A stretch of 64,000 nucleotides of DNA from Myxococcus sp046520405 (GTDB lineage Bacteria; Myxococcota; Myxococcia; Myxococcales; Myxococcaceae): assembly GCA_046520405.1 (NCBI GenBank), contig JBKGHI010000004.1, positions 27,851 to 91,850 of the forward strand, in the 5' to 3' direction. The stretch's first letter is position 1; every line of letters starts with the position of its first letter. Made by a program: the position numbers and the translations under genes. Below are positions 1-8,541 of this stretch, one piece after another. The notes under the pieces were generated by a model. That model searched no databases and was not told the origin of the DNA. It saw only the letters and a program-made list of their open reading frames with translations.

Positions 1-1419
1 ATCTATCACATGCGCCGGTTGGAGCAGCTGTCGTTCGACATGACGCTGGCGAAGCTGGTGAGCGAGTACGGCTATCCGCCGGTGGTGGGCGGGCTCTTGT
101 ACGACCACCACTTCGTGATGCGCGGTCTGGCGGTGGACCGGGTGAACGGCAACATCCTGAAGATGGACCGCTTCGGCCACGTGGGGCGCGCGTATCACGG
201 GCTGCGTCCGCTGAAGCGCGAGGTGTGGCGGGAGCTGTACCGGAACAAGCGGGTGCGGCTGCGCAACCCGCAGTTCGCCTGGAACGACACGCTGTTCGCG
301 TTGCCGGAGACGTGCCTGTTCGCGGGCATCATCGAGCTGCTGGAGTCGCTGGGCCACACGGTGCATTACGGCAAGCTGTACGACGACATCCGCGAGGCCA
401 TCGACACGGTGCACCGGGACAACTCGCTCAAGCGCGAGGTGCGCAAGGACCTGGCGCGCTACGTGTTCCTGGACCCGGAGCTGGGGCCGGCGTTGCACAA
501 GCTGCGCTCGGGCGGCAAGCGGCTGTTCCTGCTGACGAACTCCGCGTGGGACTACACGAACGCGGTGATGAAGTACCTGCTGGACGGGCAGCTCGCGGAG
601 TACCCGAGCTGGCGGAACTACTTCGACGTGGTGGTGACGTCCGCGGCCAAGCCGGGCTTCTTCACGGATTCGCGCCCCTTCCTGGAGCTGGACCCGTCCA
701 CGGAGGAAGGCCGCGTGGTGGGCGAGGCCACGTCGTTGGATCGCGGCAAGGTGTACTCGGGCGGCAACCTGGCGCGCTTTGAAGAACTGACCGGCTACCG
801 GGGCGAGAACATCCTGTACGTGGGCGACCACATCTACGGCGACATCCTGAAGTCGAAGAAGTCGTCGCTGTGGCGCACGTGCATGGTGGTGCAGGAGATT
901 GAAGACGAAATCACGTACACGGCGACGCGCCAGGAGGACATTGGCACGCTGTCGCAGGTGGAGGTGCTCCGCGAGCGCCTGGACGACGAGGTGAACCACC
1001 ACAAGACGCTGCTCAACCTCCTGGAGCGGCGGCTGGAGCGCGAGCAACTGGCGCCGGACGAACGCCTGGGCGTGGAGGAGCTTCGCAAGCAGACCAAGGT
1101 GGAGCTGGACCGGATGCGGCGGGCCTTGAAGGAGGCCAACGAGGTCGCCGACACGCTGGAGCACGACGTCGAGGAAGGCTTCAACCCGTACTGGGGCCTG
1201 CTGTTCAAGGAAGGCAACGAGAACAGCCGCTTTGGCTACCAGGTGGAGCAGTACGCCTGTCTCTACACGAGCCGGGTGTCGAACTTCCTGCACCACTCGC
1301 CCATGCAGTACTACCGCTCGCCCCGGGACAAGATGGCCCACGAACAGGCCGGAGCCCTGTCCGCGCGGCTGTCCCCCATGGGCAGCGAAGGCCCCCCGAA
1401 GGGCGCCGGGAACGAGTAG
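1..1419 (+). CDS. HAD-IG family 5'-nucleotidase, 5' end cut by window
   Basis: Cytosolic purine 5'-nucleotidase-like HAD hydrolase (cN-II-like, HAD-IG family), expected to dephosphorylate nucleoside monophosphates. The reading frame is open from base 1 and the first visible Met (base 10) lies inside the fold, so the true start and HAD motif I (the DxDxT nucleophile) are upstream of the window. Visible landmarks are motif II (LFLLTNSAWDYT, about residue 175), the Lys region (VTSAAKPGFF, about 215) and motif IV (YVGDHIYGDIL, about 275). A charged, probably coiled-coil stretch follows at about residues 315-385. The family assignment is firm; the physiological substrate cannot be read from sequence. 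Confidence 0.85.
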   Translation: MYHMRRLEQLSFDMTLAKLVSEYGYPPVVGGLLYDHHFVMRGLAVDRVNGNILKMDRFGHVGRAYHGLRPLKREVWRELYRNKRVRLRNPQFAWNDTLFALPETCLFAGIIELLESLGHTVHYGKLYDDIREAIDTVHRDNSLKREVRKDLARYVFLDPELGPALHKLRSGGKRLFLLTNSAWDYTNAVMKYLLDGQLAEYPSWRNYFDVVVTSAAKPGFFTDSRPFLELDPSTEEGRVVGEATSLDRGKVYSGGNLARFEELTGYRGENILYVGDHIYGDILKSKKSSLWRTCMVVQEIEDEITYTATRQEDIGTLSQVEVLRERLDDEVNHHKTLLNLLERRLEREQLAPDERLGVEELRKQTKVELDRMRRALKEANEVADTLEHDVEEGFNPYWGLLFKEGNENSRFGYQVEQYACLYTSRVSNFLHHSPMQYYRSPRDKMAHEQAGALSARLSPMGSEGPPKGAGNE

Positions 1420-1529
1420 GCCGCAGGTGACGTGTCAGACCCTCCCTTAGGATGGGAACCTGTCAGGTAGCCTCCCCACAAGGTCGGGTGCTAGCCTGAG
1501 GACATCACAGGTTCCATCCAGGGAGAGGT

Positions 1530-2132
1530 GTGGGCATGGGCAAGGGGAAGAATCGGAAGCCGGCGACCTACGAGGACATCGAGCAGCTTCCGGTCGGCTG
1601 GGTTGGGGAAATCGTCGACGACGCGCTGTACGCATCCCCCAGGCCCGCCTATGGACACCTGCGGGCTTCCGGCCGGCTGGCGAGCCTCCTCACACATCCC
1701 TTCGAGCTCTCACGTGAGGGACCTGGCGGGTGGTGGTTCCTGATCGAACCCGAACTCCATTTCGCTCGCGATGTCGTGGTGCCCGACGTGGCCGGGTGGC
1801 GCCGCGAGCGGCTGCAAGAGCCCCCAGACCCCGAGTTGCCGTGGATCAGCACCGCGCCTGACTGGCTGTGCGAAGTCCTGTCCCCCTCCACGCGAAGCCT
1901 GGACCGGGCCCGAAAGATGCCGCTGTACTTCCGCGAGGGCGTGGAGAACGTGTGGCTCATCGACCCCGTGCGGCAGTCACTGGAGGTCTATCGGCGAGGA
2001 AAGGCCAGTTGGGTCCGCAGCCAGTTGTTCACGGGGGACGTCACCGTGAACGCGGAACCCTTCGAAGCCGTGCCACTGCAACTGGGGATGCTGTGGACAC
2101 CGCGCGCGGGAGGCCCGCGGGTCCACCCCTGA
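1530..2132 (+). CDS. Uma2 family (DUF820) putative endonuclease
   Basis: Uma2/DUF820 protein with a PD-(D/E)xK-like fold. These are common in multiple copies in cyanobacteria and myxobacteria, and their role is unknown. It shows the usual order: an N-terminal TYEDIEQLPVGW segment, then RDVVVPDVAGWRRER (the VPDV acidic pair), then WLCEVLSPSTRSLDRARKMPLYFREGVENVWLIDP, which holds the E...S.S..D..K and W.IDP signatures. Length (200 aa) is normal. GTG at 1530 is used here; ATG at 1536 is better spaced from the GGGAGAGG ribosome site at 1521-1528 and may be the real start. It stands alone, with a 110-bp leader containing the small palindrome ACCTGTCAGGT at 1458-1468. Confidence 0.8.
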   Translation: MGMGKGKNRKPATYEDIEQLPVGWVGEIVDDALYASPRPAYGHLRASGRLASLLTHPFELSREGPGGWWFLIEPELHFARDVVVPDVAGWRRERLQEPPDPELPWISTAPDWLCEVLSPSTRSLDRARKMPLYFREGVENVWLIDPVRQSLEVYRRGKASWVRSQLFTGDVTVNAEPFEAVPLQLGMLWTPRAGGPRVHP

Positions 2133-2141
2133 GCCCTTCCC

Positions 2142-2942
2142 TTACGGCTCGGGAAGGGGCCCCACGCGGCCCCAGACGACATCGGTGAAGCGCGAGCCGG
2201 GCTCATCCGCCAGGCCCAGCTTGCGCAGGTCATCCGTGTACTTGGCGCCCTTCACCACCACCCACCGCCGCGCCACGCGGCGGGCCTCCTCCAGCGCCTC
2301 CTGCGTCAGCGGCGCGTGCTCCGCGAAGCGGCGGAGCATGTCGAACGCCGGCTGCGCCTTGCGCGGCTTGGCGAACATCGGGTCGAAGAAGACGACGTCG
2401 AATGAGCGCGGCGGCAACGTCTTCAGGTACTCGCGCGCATCCGCGTGCACCACCTCGATGGGCCCTGAGTCCTCGCCCAGCGCGTAGCGCCGCAGCCCCT
2501 CCCCCGCCACCGCGCCCAGCGCCAGGCTCGCCTCCAGCCCCACCACGCGCCCCGTGGGTCCCACGGCCAGGGACGCCACCATGGCGTCCTGCCCCAGCCC
2601 CAACGTGCAGTCCAGCACCGCGTCACCGGCGCGAAGCTCCGCCACCCGAACGAAGGCATCCGGCTCGCCCTCGCGCAGCCGCATCCGCCGCAGGTGCGCC
2701 ATGCCCGCGTGGAACCCGAACGAGCCCTCCGCGTCCCACAGCGTCACGCCATCCCCGCCCACCACCAGGAGCGCCGCCACCTTCGTGCCCAACCACGGCG
2801 CCACGCTCTCCTTCGCGCGCCGCGAAAGGAAGGGCACGCCCCACCGCGCCGCCACGGCGCGGGCCTCGCGCACCAACGCCGCATCCACCTTCGTGCTCGT
2901 CGTCACCGCCAGCGGTACCAGGGCCACCCTCCTGCCTCGCAT
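2142..2942 (-). CDS. class I SAM-dependent methyltransferase (RsmJ/YpiP-like)
   Basis: Rossmann-fold methyltransferase. Motif I is VLDCTLGLGQDA, followed by GRVVGLEAS (acidic end of strand 2) and the catalytic-type motif DVVFFDPMFAKPRK (DPMF, like the DPPY/DPMY of N-methyltransferases). The fold resembles the RsmJ / SAM_MT group of 16S rRNA guanine methyltransferases, so an RNA target is plausible but not shown. The N-terminal VALVPLAVTTSTKVD segment is typical of this group. ATG at 2942 was chosen because similarity begins just after it; a GTG at 3005 would add 21 residues of unsupported sequence. It converges tail-to-tail with the Uma2 gene, leaving 9 bp between stops. Confidence 0.75.
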   Translation of the reverse strand: MRGRRVALVPLAVTTSTKVDAALVREARAVAARWGVPFLSRRAKESVAPWLGTKVAALLVVGGDGVTLWDAEGSFGFHAGMAHLRRMRLREGEPDAFVRVAELRAGDAVLDCTLGLGQDAMVASLAVGPTGRVVGLEASLALGAVAGEGLRRYALGEDSGPIEVVHADAREYLKTLPPRSFDVVFFDPMFAKPRKAQPAFDMLRRFAEHAPLTQEALEEARRVARRWVVVKGAKYTDDLRKLGLADEPGSRFTDVVWGRVGPLPEP

Positions 2943-3188
2943 CCACCATGCCCGCAGCGAAGGAGCAACGGTTTCCGCCATCCACGACGCCGCGCGCCAA
3001 GCCACGCATGACCTGCCGCGTCAATCGTGGAATGCCCTGTCTGCCATCGTCTCGGAGCCGACAGGATTAGATGGGTTTAACGAACTCCATAGGAATTCGC
3101 GCCTTCGTGCCTCAGAATCAGGCTTCCTTCGGACGATGGAGAATCTCCCCAATCCGCGCCCGGAGTGGATCGCTTGGAGAGGACAACG

Positions 3189-5441
3189 ATGCGCAACAGA
3201 GCAACAGGAATGGCCGTTGCCGTACTGGTCGCAACCCTCTTGGTGGGCGACGCGTTCGCAGCCACCTTCGGAGTCACGCCGTCGGGTTCGTCAGCAGTTT
3301 TCTTCGTCGACACCACCGCCTGGGCGGACATCCATTACGTCCGCAACAACCAGGGGCAGCTCAACTATCGGATGGGCATCGTCAACGGCCGGAACCAGTA
3401 CACGGTGACCGGCCTGTCCGCGGGCGAGACCATCGACTACTCCTTCACGTACTGGGACGTGTCCTGCAACTGTGCGCGGGACACGGCGTGGACGCGCTAC
3501 ACGCACTCGGGCACCAACCCTCCGCCGCCCCCGCCGGACGCGGGCACGGATGCGGGCACGCCGCCTCCCACGGACGCGGGGACGCCTCCGCCGGGCCCCA
3601 TTGGTCCCATCGTCCCGCTGTACAGCAACACCACGGCGCTGGAGCCCTCCACGGTGCAGGACACGTCGTCCGCCATCATCACCCGCGTGGGAGACCGCGT
3701 CCGCGACCGTCACGCCCGCGAGGACATGTTCCAGGCGTATGACCACTACCTGCCCCTATACTTCCAGGCGCGCACGCACCACATCGAAATCGTCGACGAG
3801 GTCGCCAAGGGCGGCAACCGCATCACGGTGAACCTGTACCCCACCTACCCCTACGAGCGTCCCGACTTCCGCGCCTTCTTCCGCGGGCTGGGCACCGTGG
3901 CGGAGTACTTCCACAACGCCCAGTTCACCCAGGTGAACGACTATCACTTCACGTCCAGCGTGAACTTCAACGCCAAGGAAGGCCGGGCCATCCGCGTGGG
4001 AGACCGCATGGAGCTCGAGGTGGGTGTCTTCCTTCGTCAACCGGTGGAAGGCCGTTTCAACTACTACGCCACCACGTACCTCTACATGGTCGGCTCCGGC
4101 GGCGTGGTGCCCTTCGACGTGACGGGCTCCATCCGGGACTCCATCCCCATGCCGGAGGCGGGCTGGAGCGGTGGCCGCACCACCCTGAGCTCGCCGCAGT
4201 CCAACGAGCCCGACAACCGCTTCCTCCAGATGGCCAACAACCTGGCGCCGGTGAGCGCGCAGCCCTTCGTGGAGGGACGCCGCGTCCACCACACGCACTT
4301 CGGTGACGGCAGCCACTCCGAGGCCGGCAACCCCGCCCTCACCCAGCACCAGGGCAAGCTGGGCCCCAACTACGTCGCCCCGTCCTGCGTCGCCTGCCAC
4401 GTGCAGAATGGCCGCGGCCTGCCCCCGGGCAACGACACGACGCTGACGAACTACGTGGTGAAGGTGGGCCAGTCCAATGGCGCCGCGGACCCGTTCCTCG
4501 GCTTCCGGCTCCAGCCGCGCCGCACCAGCGGCACGCCCGAGGGTGAGGCCCGCATCTCCGGCTGGACGACCAGCAGCGGCACCTACGGCGACGGAACCCG
4601 GTTCGAGCTGCGCCGGCCCAACTACAGCTTCCTCAACAACACGCCCACGAACTTCTCCGCGCGCATCACCCCGCAGCTCGTGGGCATGGGCCTCCTGGAG
4701 GCCGTCGCCGAGACGACCATCGCCGGGCTGGCGGACCCCAATGACAGCAACGGGGACGGCATCTCCGGCCGCATGCACCAGGTGCGCGACCCGCAGACGG
4801 GCCAGACGCGGCTGGGCCGCTTCGGCTGGAAGGCCAGCACGGCCACGGTGCGCCACCAGGTGGCCGAGGCCCTCAACAGCGACATCGGCGTCACCACGTC
4901 CGTCTTCCCGTCGCTGGACTGCGGACCCTCGCAGCAGGGCTGCTCCGGCACCAGCACCGAGCTGGCCAACGCGGAGCTGGACAAGCTCGCGCGCTACATC
5001 TCCCTGCTGGGCGTTCCGGCGCGCCGCAACCTGGGCGACGCCACCGCGCAGCGCGGTGAGACGCTGTTCCACAACGCGGGCTGCGCGCGGTGCCACACCG
5101 CCACGCTGACCACCAGCGCCTTCCACCCGCACGCGGAGCTGCGTGGGCAGACCATCCGTCCGTACACGGACCTGCTGCTGCACGACATGGGCGCGGGGCT
5201 GGCGGACAACCTGCCGGACGGCCAGGCCACGGGCGCAGAGTGGCGCACGCCTCCGCTCTGGGGCATCGGCCTGACGGCGGGCGTCAGCGGCGGCGAGGCC
5301 TACCTGCACGACGGCCGCGCCCGCAACCTGTCCGAGGCCATCCTCTGGCACGGCGGCGAGGGGCAGGCGGCGCGGAACAACTTCGCCAACATGAACAGCA
5401 CGGACCGCAACGCGCTGCTGGCGTTCCTGCGTTCGCTGTAA
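3189..5441 (+). CDS. secreted di-heme oxidoreductase (DUF1111) with N-terminal carbohydrate-binding-like module
   Basis: Exported c-type cytochrome of the di-heme oxidoreductase (DHOR, formerly DUF1111 thiol oxidoreductase) family. ATG 3189 follows GGAGAGG and gives a signal peptide (MRNRATGMAVAVLVATLLVG...AFA). Residues about 25-110 form a beta module (WADIHYVRNNQGQLNYRM ... GETIDYSFTYWD) resembling a CBM56-type beta-1,3-glucan-binding domain. A Pro/Asp/Gly/Thr linker (residues about 112-145) leads to the oxidoreductase domain. Heme sites are CVACH (about residue 407) and CARCH (about residue 636), and the C-terminal motif RTPPLWGIGLTAGVSGGEAYLHDGRARNL is family-typical. Joining a sugar-binding module to a DHOR is unusual and suggests redox chemistry on a polysaccharide or cell surface. 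Confidence 0.85.
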   Translation: MRNRATGMAVAVLVATLLVGDAFAATFGVTPSGSSAVFFVDTTAWADIHYVRNNQGQLNYRMGIVNGRNQYTVTGLSAGETIDYSFTYWDVSCNCARDTAWTRYTHSGTNPPPPPPDAGTDAGTPPPTDAGTPPPGPIGPIVPLYSNTTALEPSTVQDTSSAIITRVGDRVRDRHAREDMFQAYDHYLPLYFQARTHHIEIVDEVAKGGNRITVNLYPTYPYERPDFRAFFRGLGTVAEYFHNAQFTQVNDYHFTSSVNFNAKEGRAIRVGDRMELEVGVFLRQPVEGRFNYYATTYLYMVGSGGVVPFDVTGSIRDSIPMPEAGWSGGRTTLSSPQSNEPDNRFLQMANNLAPVSAQPFVEGRRVHHTHFGDGSHSEAGNPALTQHQGKLGPNYVAPSCVACHVQNGRGLPPGNDTTLTNYVVKVGQSNGAADPFLGFRLQPRRTSGTPEGEARISGWTTSSGTYGDGTRFELRRPNYSFLNNTPTNFSARITPQLVGMGLLEAVAETTIAGLADPNDSNGDGISGRMHQVRDPQTGQTRLGRFGWKASTATVRHQVAEALNSDIGVTTSVFPSLDCGPSQQGCSGTSTELANAELDKLARYISLLGVPARRNLGDATAQRGETLFHNAGCARCHTATLTTSAFHPHAELRGQTIRPYTDLLLHDMGAGLADNLPDGQATGAEWRTPPLWGIGLTAGVSGGEAYLHDGRARNLSEAILWHGGEGQAARNNFANMNSTDRNALLAFLRSL

Positions 5442-5458
5442 TCCGCTGAAACAACAAA

Positions 5459-5496
5459 GGGGGCCGCGCGTCACCGGCGGCCCCCTTCTTCTTTTC
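5459..5496. terminator. rho-independent terminator between convergent genes
   Basis: Perfect 8-bp stem GGGGGCCG / CGGCCCCC (5459-5466 and 5478-5485) with an 11-nt loop, followed by the T-rich run TTCTTCTTTTC on the plus strand. It lies 18 bp after the di-heme oxidoreductase stop and just beyond the stop of the convergent diguanylate cyclase, so it may serve both directions; only the plus side has the T-tract. Confidence 0.75.
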
Positions 5497-5502
5497 ACGA
5501 CC

Positions 5503-7668
5503 TCAGGAGGCGTTCGCCGCCTGGAGCTTCCGGCCACCCTGCATGATGGCCACGGTGACGGACTGGTTCCGGCCGTTGCGCTTCGAGTGGTAGAGGCACT
5601 GGTCGGCCAGGTCGATGAGCTGCTGCTTCTCCATGCCGCTGTCGGGGAAGGTGGCGATGCCCAGCGACATGGTGATCTTCAGCGGCCCCATCTCCGTCTG
5701 GAACGTCTCCGCCTTCACGGCCTCACGGATGCGCTCGGAGATGGTGAAGGCGCCCTTGGCGTCCGTCTCCGGCATGATGATGACGAACTCCTCGCCGCCG
5801 TAGCGGGCGACGATGTCCGTGTCGCGCGCCATCGTCTTGATGATGCGGGCCACGCCCTTGAGCACCTGGTCGCCCGTCGGGTGGCCGTAGGTGTCGTTGA
5901 CGCTCTTGAAGTGGTCCACGTCGGTCAGAATGATGGAGCACTTGCGCTGGTAGCGCCGCGCCTGGGCCAGGATTTCGTCCGCCTTCGCCTGGAAGGTGCG
6001 GTGGTTGAACAGGCCAGTGAGGCCGTCCGTGGTGGCCATCCGCTCCATCTGCTCGAAGAGCTGCGCGCGCAGCACCGCCTGGGCGGCCTGGATGGCGATG
6101 ACTTCAATCATCCGCAGCACGTCCTGCTCGAACGCGGCCTTCTTGCGAGAGCCCGCCACCAGCGTGCCCAGGATGCGGTCGCCCGCCACCAGCGGGAAGA
6201 TCTTCAGCGCGCCCAGGCCGCGAATCTGCGTCTCGTCGTCGAAGATGACCTGCCGGTCCATGGCCTTGATGTCGCGGCCCGGCAGCGGCGCCCCGTAGCG
6301 GACCACGTTGGCCACCAGGCCGTTGTTGTCCTCGAAGCTCTGGCCGGACAGCGCCTGGCCCTGCGCCGTCACGCCGGACATCCGCACCACGCGGTGCATG
6401 CGCTTGCCGTCCACCTCGGACACCAGCGTCACCGCGCAGAAGTCCAGGCCCGCGAGCTGCCGGGTGCTCTCCAGCACCGCGACGAAGACCTGGTCCGGGC
6501 TTCCCGCGCGGTTGAGCTCTTCAATGGCGCGGAAGAACCGGTCCTTCTCGTCGCGCGTCTTGCGGATGTAGCTCATCACCCGCTCCACCTCGATGGAGCG
6601 CAGCACCTCGCCGGCGATGGTGGTGAGCAGCTTCTCGTCCTGGTCACTGAAGGGCTCGTTCGCCAGCCGGTCCGCCACCAGCACGCCGCGCACCAGGCCG
6701 CTGGCCTCCAGGATGGGGACCGCGAGCAGCGCCTGCACCGCGGGGCCGCCGCTCTCGTAGTGCGTCACGCCCTTGAGCCCGTTCGGCGAGTTCATCCGCA
6801 CTGGGGCGCGGCGCTTGAGCACGCCGCCGATGATGCCCTCCCCCGCGTTGAAGCGCTCGCGCTGCACGCGCTCGGAGCCGGAGCGGCAGTCGTACAGCTT
6901 GAGGCTCCGGTCATCCGACGTGAGCAGGAAGGCGGCGCAGGTGTTCGTGCGCAGCCCCGTCTCCGCGATTTCGAGCGCGGCCTGCACGGCGCCCTCAATC
7001 TCCTTCACCGAGGCGACCAGCCACTTCTCATCCGAGCTCATCCCGCTGAAGCTGTCCTGCGTGCCGGAGGACACCAGCCGGAAGGTGCGCGCGCGCTCCT
7101 CCACCTCGCGGATGCGCTTCTGCACCGCGTCGCTCTCCGCCCGGCGCGCGGCGGCGATCCGCGTCGCCAGCACCAGGTGGTAGAGGCCGGAGAACAGGGC
7201 CAGGAAGGCCGCGTGCGTCAGGTAGCCGGTGGCGTTGGGCACTGGACCGCCCAGCGTCACCAGCGCGTCGAACACCAGCGCCACGCCCAGCAGCGTGAGG
7301 CCCGCGTTGCGCGGCAGGAAGGCCACCAGGAACGCCATCAGCAGGTAGACGATGGGGAACAAATCCCCGCCGCCAATGGCCACCACCACGAAGGCCGCGG
7401 AGATGAGCGCGCCGCCCAGCTCCAAATCGTCCCGCAGGTCGATGACGGCGCCCACCGCGCCGCGCATGGCCCGGCGCCAGGCGGCCACGGCGATGCCCAC
7501 CAGGAGGCAACCCACCAGGGCCGCCTCGGTCCACCCCAGCGTGTTCAACCCCCGGAAGCCGCCGCGCGCCAGGTGGATGAACGTGGCGAGCGCGGCCGCG
7601 GCGGGGATGGAACGGACCGCGAGACGCAGCAACCTTCCGGGAGACGGAAACTCGGGAAGCGACGTCAT
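5503..7668 (-). CDS. dmxA: membrane GAF-GAF-GGDEF diguanylate cyclase (DmxA-like)
   Basis: Makes cyclic di-GMP from two GTP. The N-terminal about 180 residues contain roughly six hydrophobic helices, then come two GAF-type sensor regions (about 195-345 and 370-525), then a GGDEF domain. The active-site loop is RYGGEEF (GGEEF at 624-628). A canonical inhibitory RxxD site (RDTD) ends five residues before it, so product inhibition is predicted. This architecture and the gene order fur-tlpA-ftsB-cyclase match what I recall of M. xanthus DmxA, a cyclase acting at the division site; that identification is from memory and not proven here. The start codon overlaps the ftsB stop by 4 bp (ATGA), so the two are probably translationally coupled. 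Confidence 0.8.
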   Translation of the reverse strand: MTSLPEFPSPGRLLRLAVRSIPAAAALATFIHLARGGFRGLNTLGWTEAALVGCLLVGIAVAAWRRAMRGAVGAVIDLRDDLELGGALISAAFVVVAIGGGDLFPIVYLLMAFLVAFLPRNAGLTLLGVALVFDALVTLGGPVPNATGYLTHAAFLALFSGLYHLVLATRIAAARRAESDAVQKRIREVEERARTFRLVSSGTQDSFSGMSSDEKWLVASVKEIEGAVQAALEIAETGLRTNTCAAFLLTSDDRSLKLYDCRSGSERVQRERFNAGEGIIGGVLKRRAPVRMNSPNGLKGVTHYESGGPAVQALLAVPILEASGLVRGVLVADRLANEPFSDQDEKLLTTIAGEVLRSIEVERVMSYIRKTRDEKDRFFRAIEELNRAGSPDQVFVAVLESTRQLAGLDFCAVTLVSEVDGKRMHRVVRMSGVTAQGQALSGQSFEDNNGLVANVVRYGAPLPGRDIKAMDRQVIFDDETQIRGLGALKIFPLVAGDRILGTLVAGSRKKAAFEQDVLRMIEVIAIQAAQAVLRAQLFEQMERMATTDGLTGLFNHRTFQAKADEILAQARRYQRKCSIILTDVDHFKSVNDTYGHPTGDQVLKGVARIIKTMARDTDIVARYGGEEFVIIMPETDAKGAFTISERIREAVKAETFQTEMGPLKITMSLGIATFPDSGMEKQQLIDLADQCLYHSKRNGRNQSVTVAIMQGGRKLQAANAS

Positions 7669-7946
7669 GGGGACTCCAGGTGGAAGACAAGCTCGCCCGG
7701 CTTCACGAAGCCGAGTTCCTCACGCACGGCGCGCTCCAACGCGGCCGGGTCCTTGCGCAGGGCGGCAATCTCGTTGCGCAGGGCCTCATTCTGGGCGGTC
7801 AGGGAGCGGTTGCGGGCCTGCACCGACTCCACGTCCTGCCGGAGCGAGAGGTAGCGACGGAAGCCCTTCGCGTCCACGACGGACACGAGGCTCAGGGCCG
7901 CAGCCACCCCTACCGCCACCACCAGGAACTTTCGCCTCGCCGTCAT
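7665..7946 (-). CDS. ftsB: FtsB/DivIC-like septum formation initiator
   Basis: Small bitopic division protein of the FtsB/DivIC family, a partner of FtsL and FtsQ in divisome activation. ATG 7946 gives 93 residues: a short basic N-terminus (MTARRKF), one transmembrane helix (about residues 6-23), a periplasmic coiled coil (RQDVESVQARNRSLTAQ onward) and the family-typical tail with RKDPAALERAVREELGFVKPGE, including the ER..REELG..KPGE signature. A longer reading from 8090 would add sequence with no similarity and overlap tlpA. Overlap with the downstream diguanylate cyclase start (4 bp) ties division and c-di-GMP synthesis in one transcript. Confidence 0.85.
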   Translation of the reverse strand: MTARRKFLVVAVGVAAALSLVSVVDAKGFRRYLSLRQDVESVQARNRSLTAQNEALRNEIAALRKDPAALERAVREELGFVKPGELVFHLESP

Positions 7947-8020
7947 GAGCGCGGAGGACCGTACCAGTGGCCCCCTGCCTCGCAAGATTTCCGCTCCAGG
8001 CCTGTAGCAATGCCACGAAG

Positions 8021-8536
8021 CTACTCGGTCTGTGCCAGCAGCTTCTCCACGGCCTTGGCCATGTCGGCGTGGGACTCCACGCCATGCCACCCGGCCACGG
8101 CGCGCCCCCGGCGGTCCAGAAGCACCGTGGTGGGCAGGCCCTGGATGACGCCGAAGGCGCTGTGGCCCTCAATCATCGCCTGGTCGGCCACCAGCACCGG
8201 GTAGCGCAGCGCATAGTGGTCCGCGAAGGGCGCCAGGACCTTCTCCCCTTCCAGGTCCATGCCCACCGCCACCACCTGGAAGCCCCGGGGGCCGTAGTCC
8301 TTCTGGAGCGCCTCCAGCGTGGGCATCTCCGCCAGACAGGGAAAGCACCACGTGGCGAAGAACGAGACGAGCACCACCTTGCCGTCCAGCGCGCGCACGT
8401 CATGGGGCGCGGGCCCCACCGACGGCAGCGCCAGCGCGTTCAGGAAGGCATACCCCGCGTCCACCGGGCGCGTGCCCCGGCAGCCCGCCAGCGCCACCAG
8501 TGCCACGACGGCGGCCGCTCGCAGCGCGCGGGCCAT
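8021..8536 (-). CDS. TlpA-like thioredoxin-fold lipoprotein
   Basis: Envelope thiol-disulfide protein. A lipoprotein signal with lipobox LAGC (Cys at about residue 19) precedes a TlpA/ResA-type domain: VVLVSFFATWCFPCLAEMPT with redox motif WCFPC, and later the cis-Pro region GLPTTVLLDRRG. Length (171 aa) is normal. Such proteins reduce disulfides in cytochrome c maturation or in other exported proteins; the client is unknown. It begins 5 bp after the fur stop and so is co-transcribed with it; a 74-bp gap separates it from ftsB. Confidence 0.85.
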   Translation of the reverse strand: MARALRAAAVVALVALAGCRGTRPVDAGYAFLNALALPSVGPAPHDVRALDGKVVLVSFFATWCFPCLAEMPTLEALQKDYGPRGFQVVAVGMDLEGEKVLAPFADHYALRYPVLVADQAMIEGHSAFGVIQGLPTTVLLDRRGRAVAGWHGVESHADMAKAVEKLLAQTE

Positions 8537-8541
8537 GACGC

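Noticed and set aside
1458..1468. ACCTGTCAGGT palindrome upstream of the Uma2 gene
   Set aside because: Five-base arms are expected by chance; no matching regulator.
3756..5537. 593-codon minus-strand frame opposite the di-heme oxidoreductase
   Set aside because: Antisense shadow typical of GC-rich coding sequence; the plus strand has signal peptide and heme motifs.
5587..7854. 755-codon plus-strand frame opposite the diguanylate cyclase
   Set aside because: Low-complexity Arg/His/Ala/Gln-rich shadow of a gene with clear GGDEF motifs.
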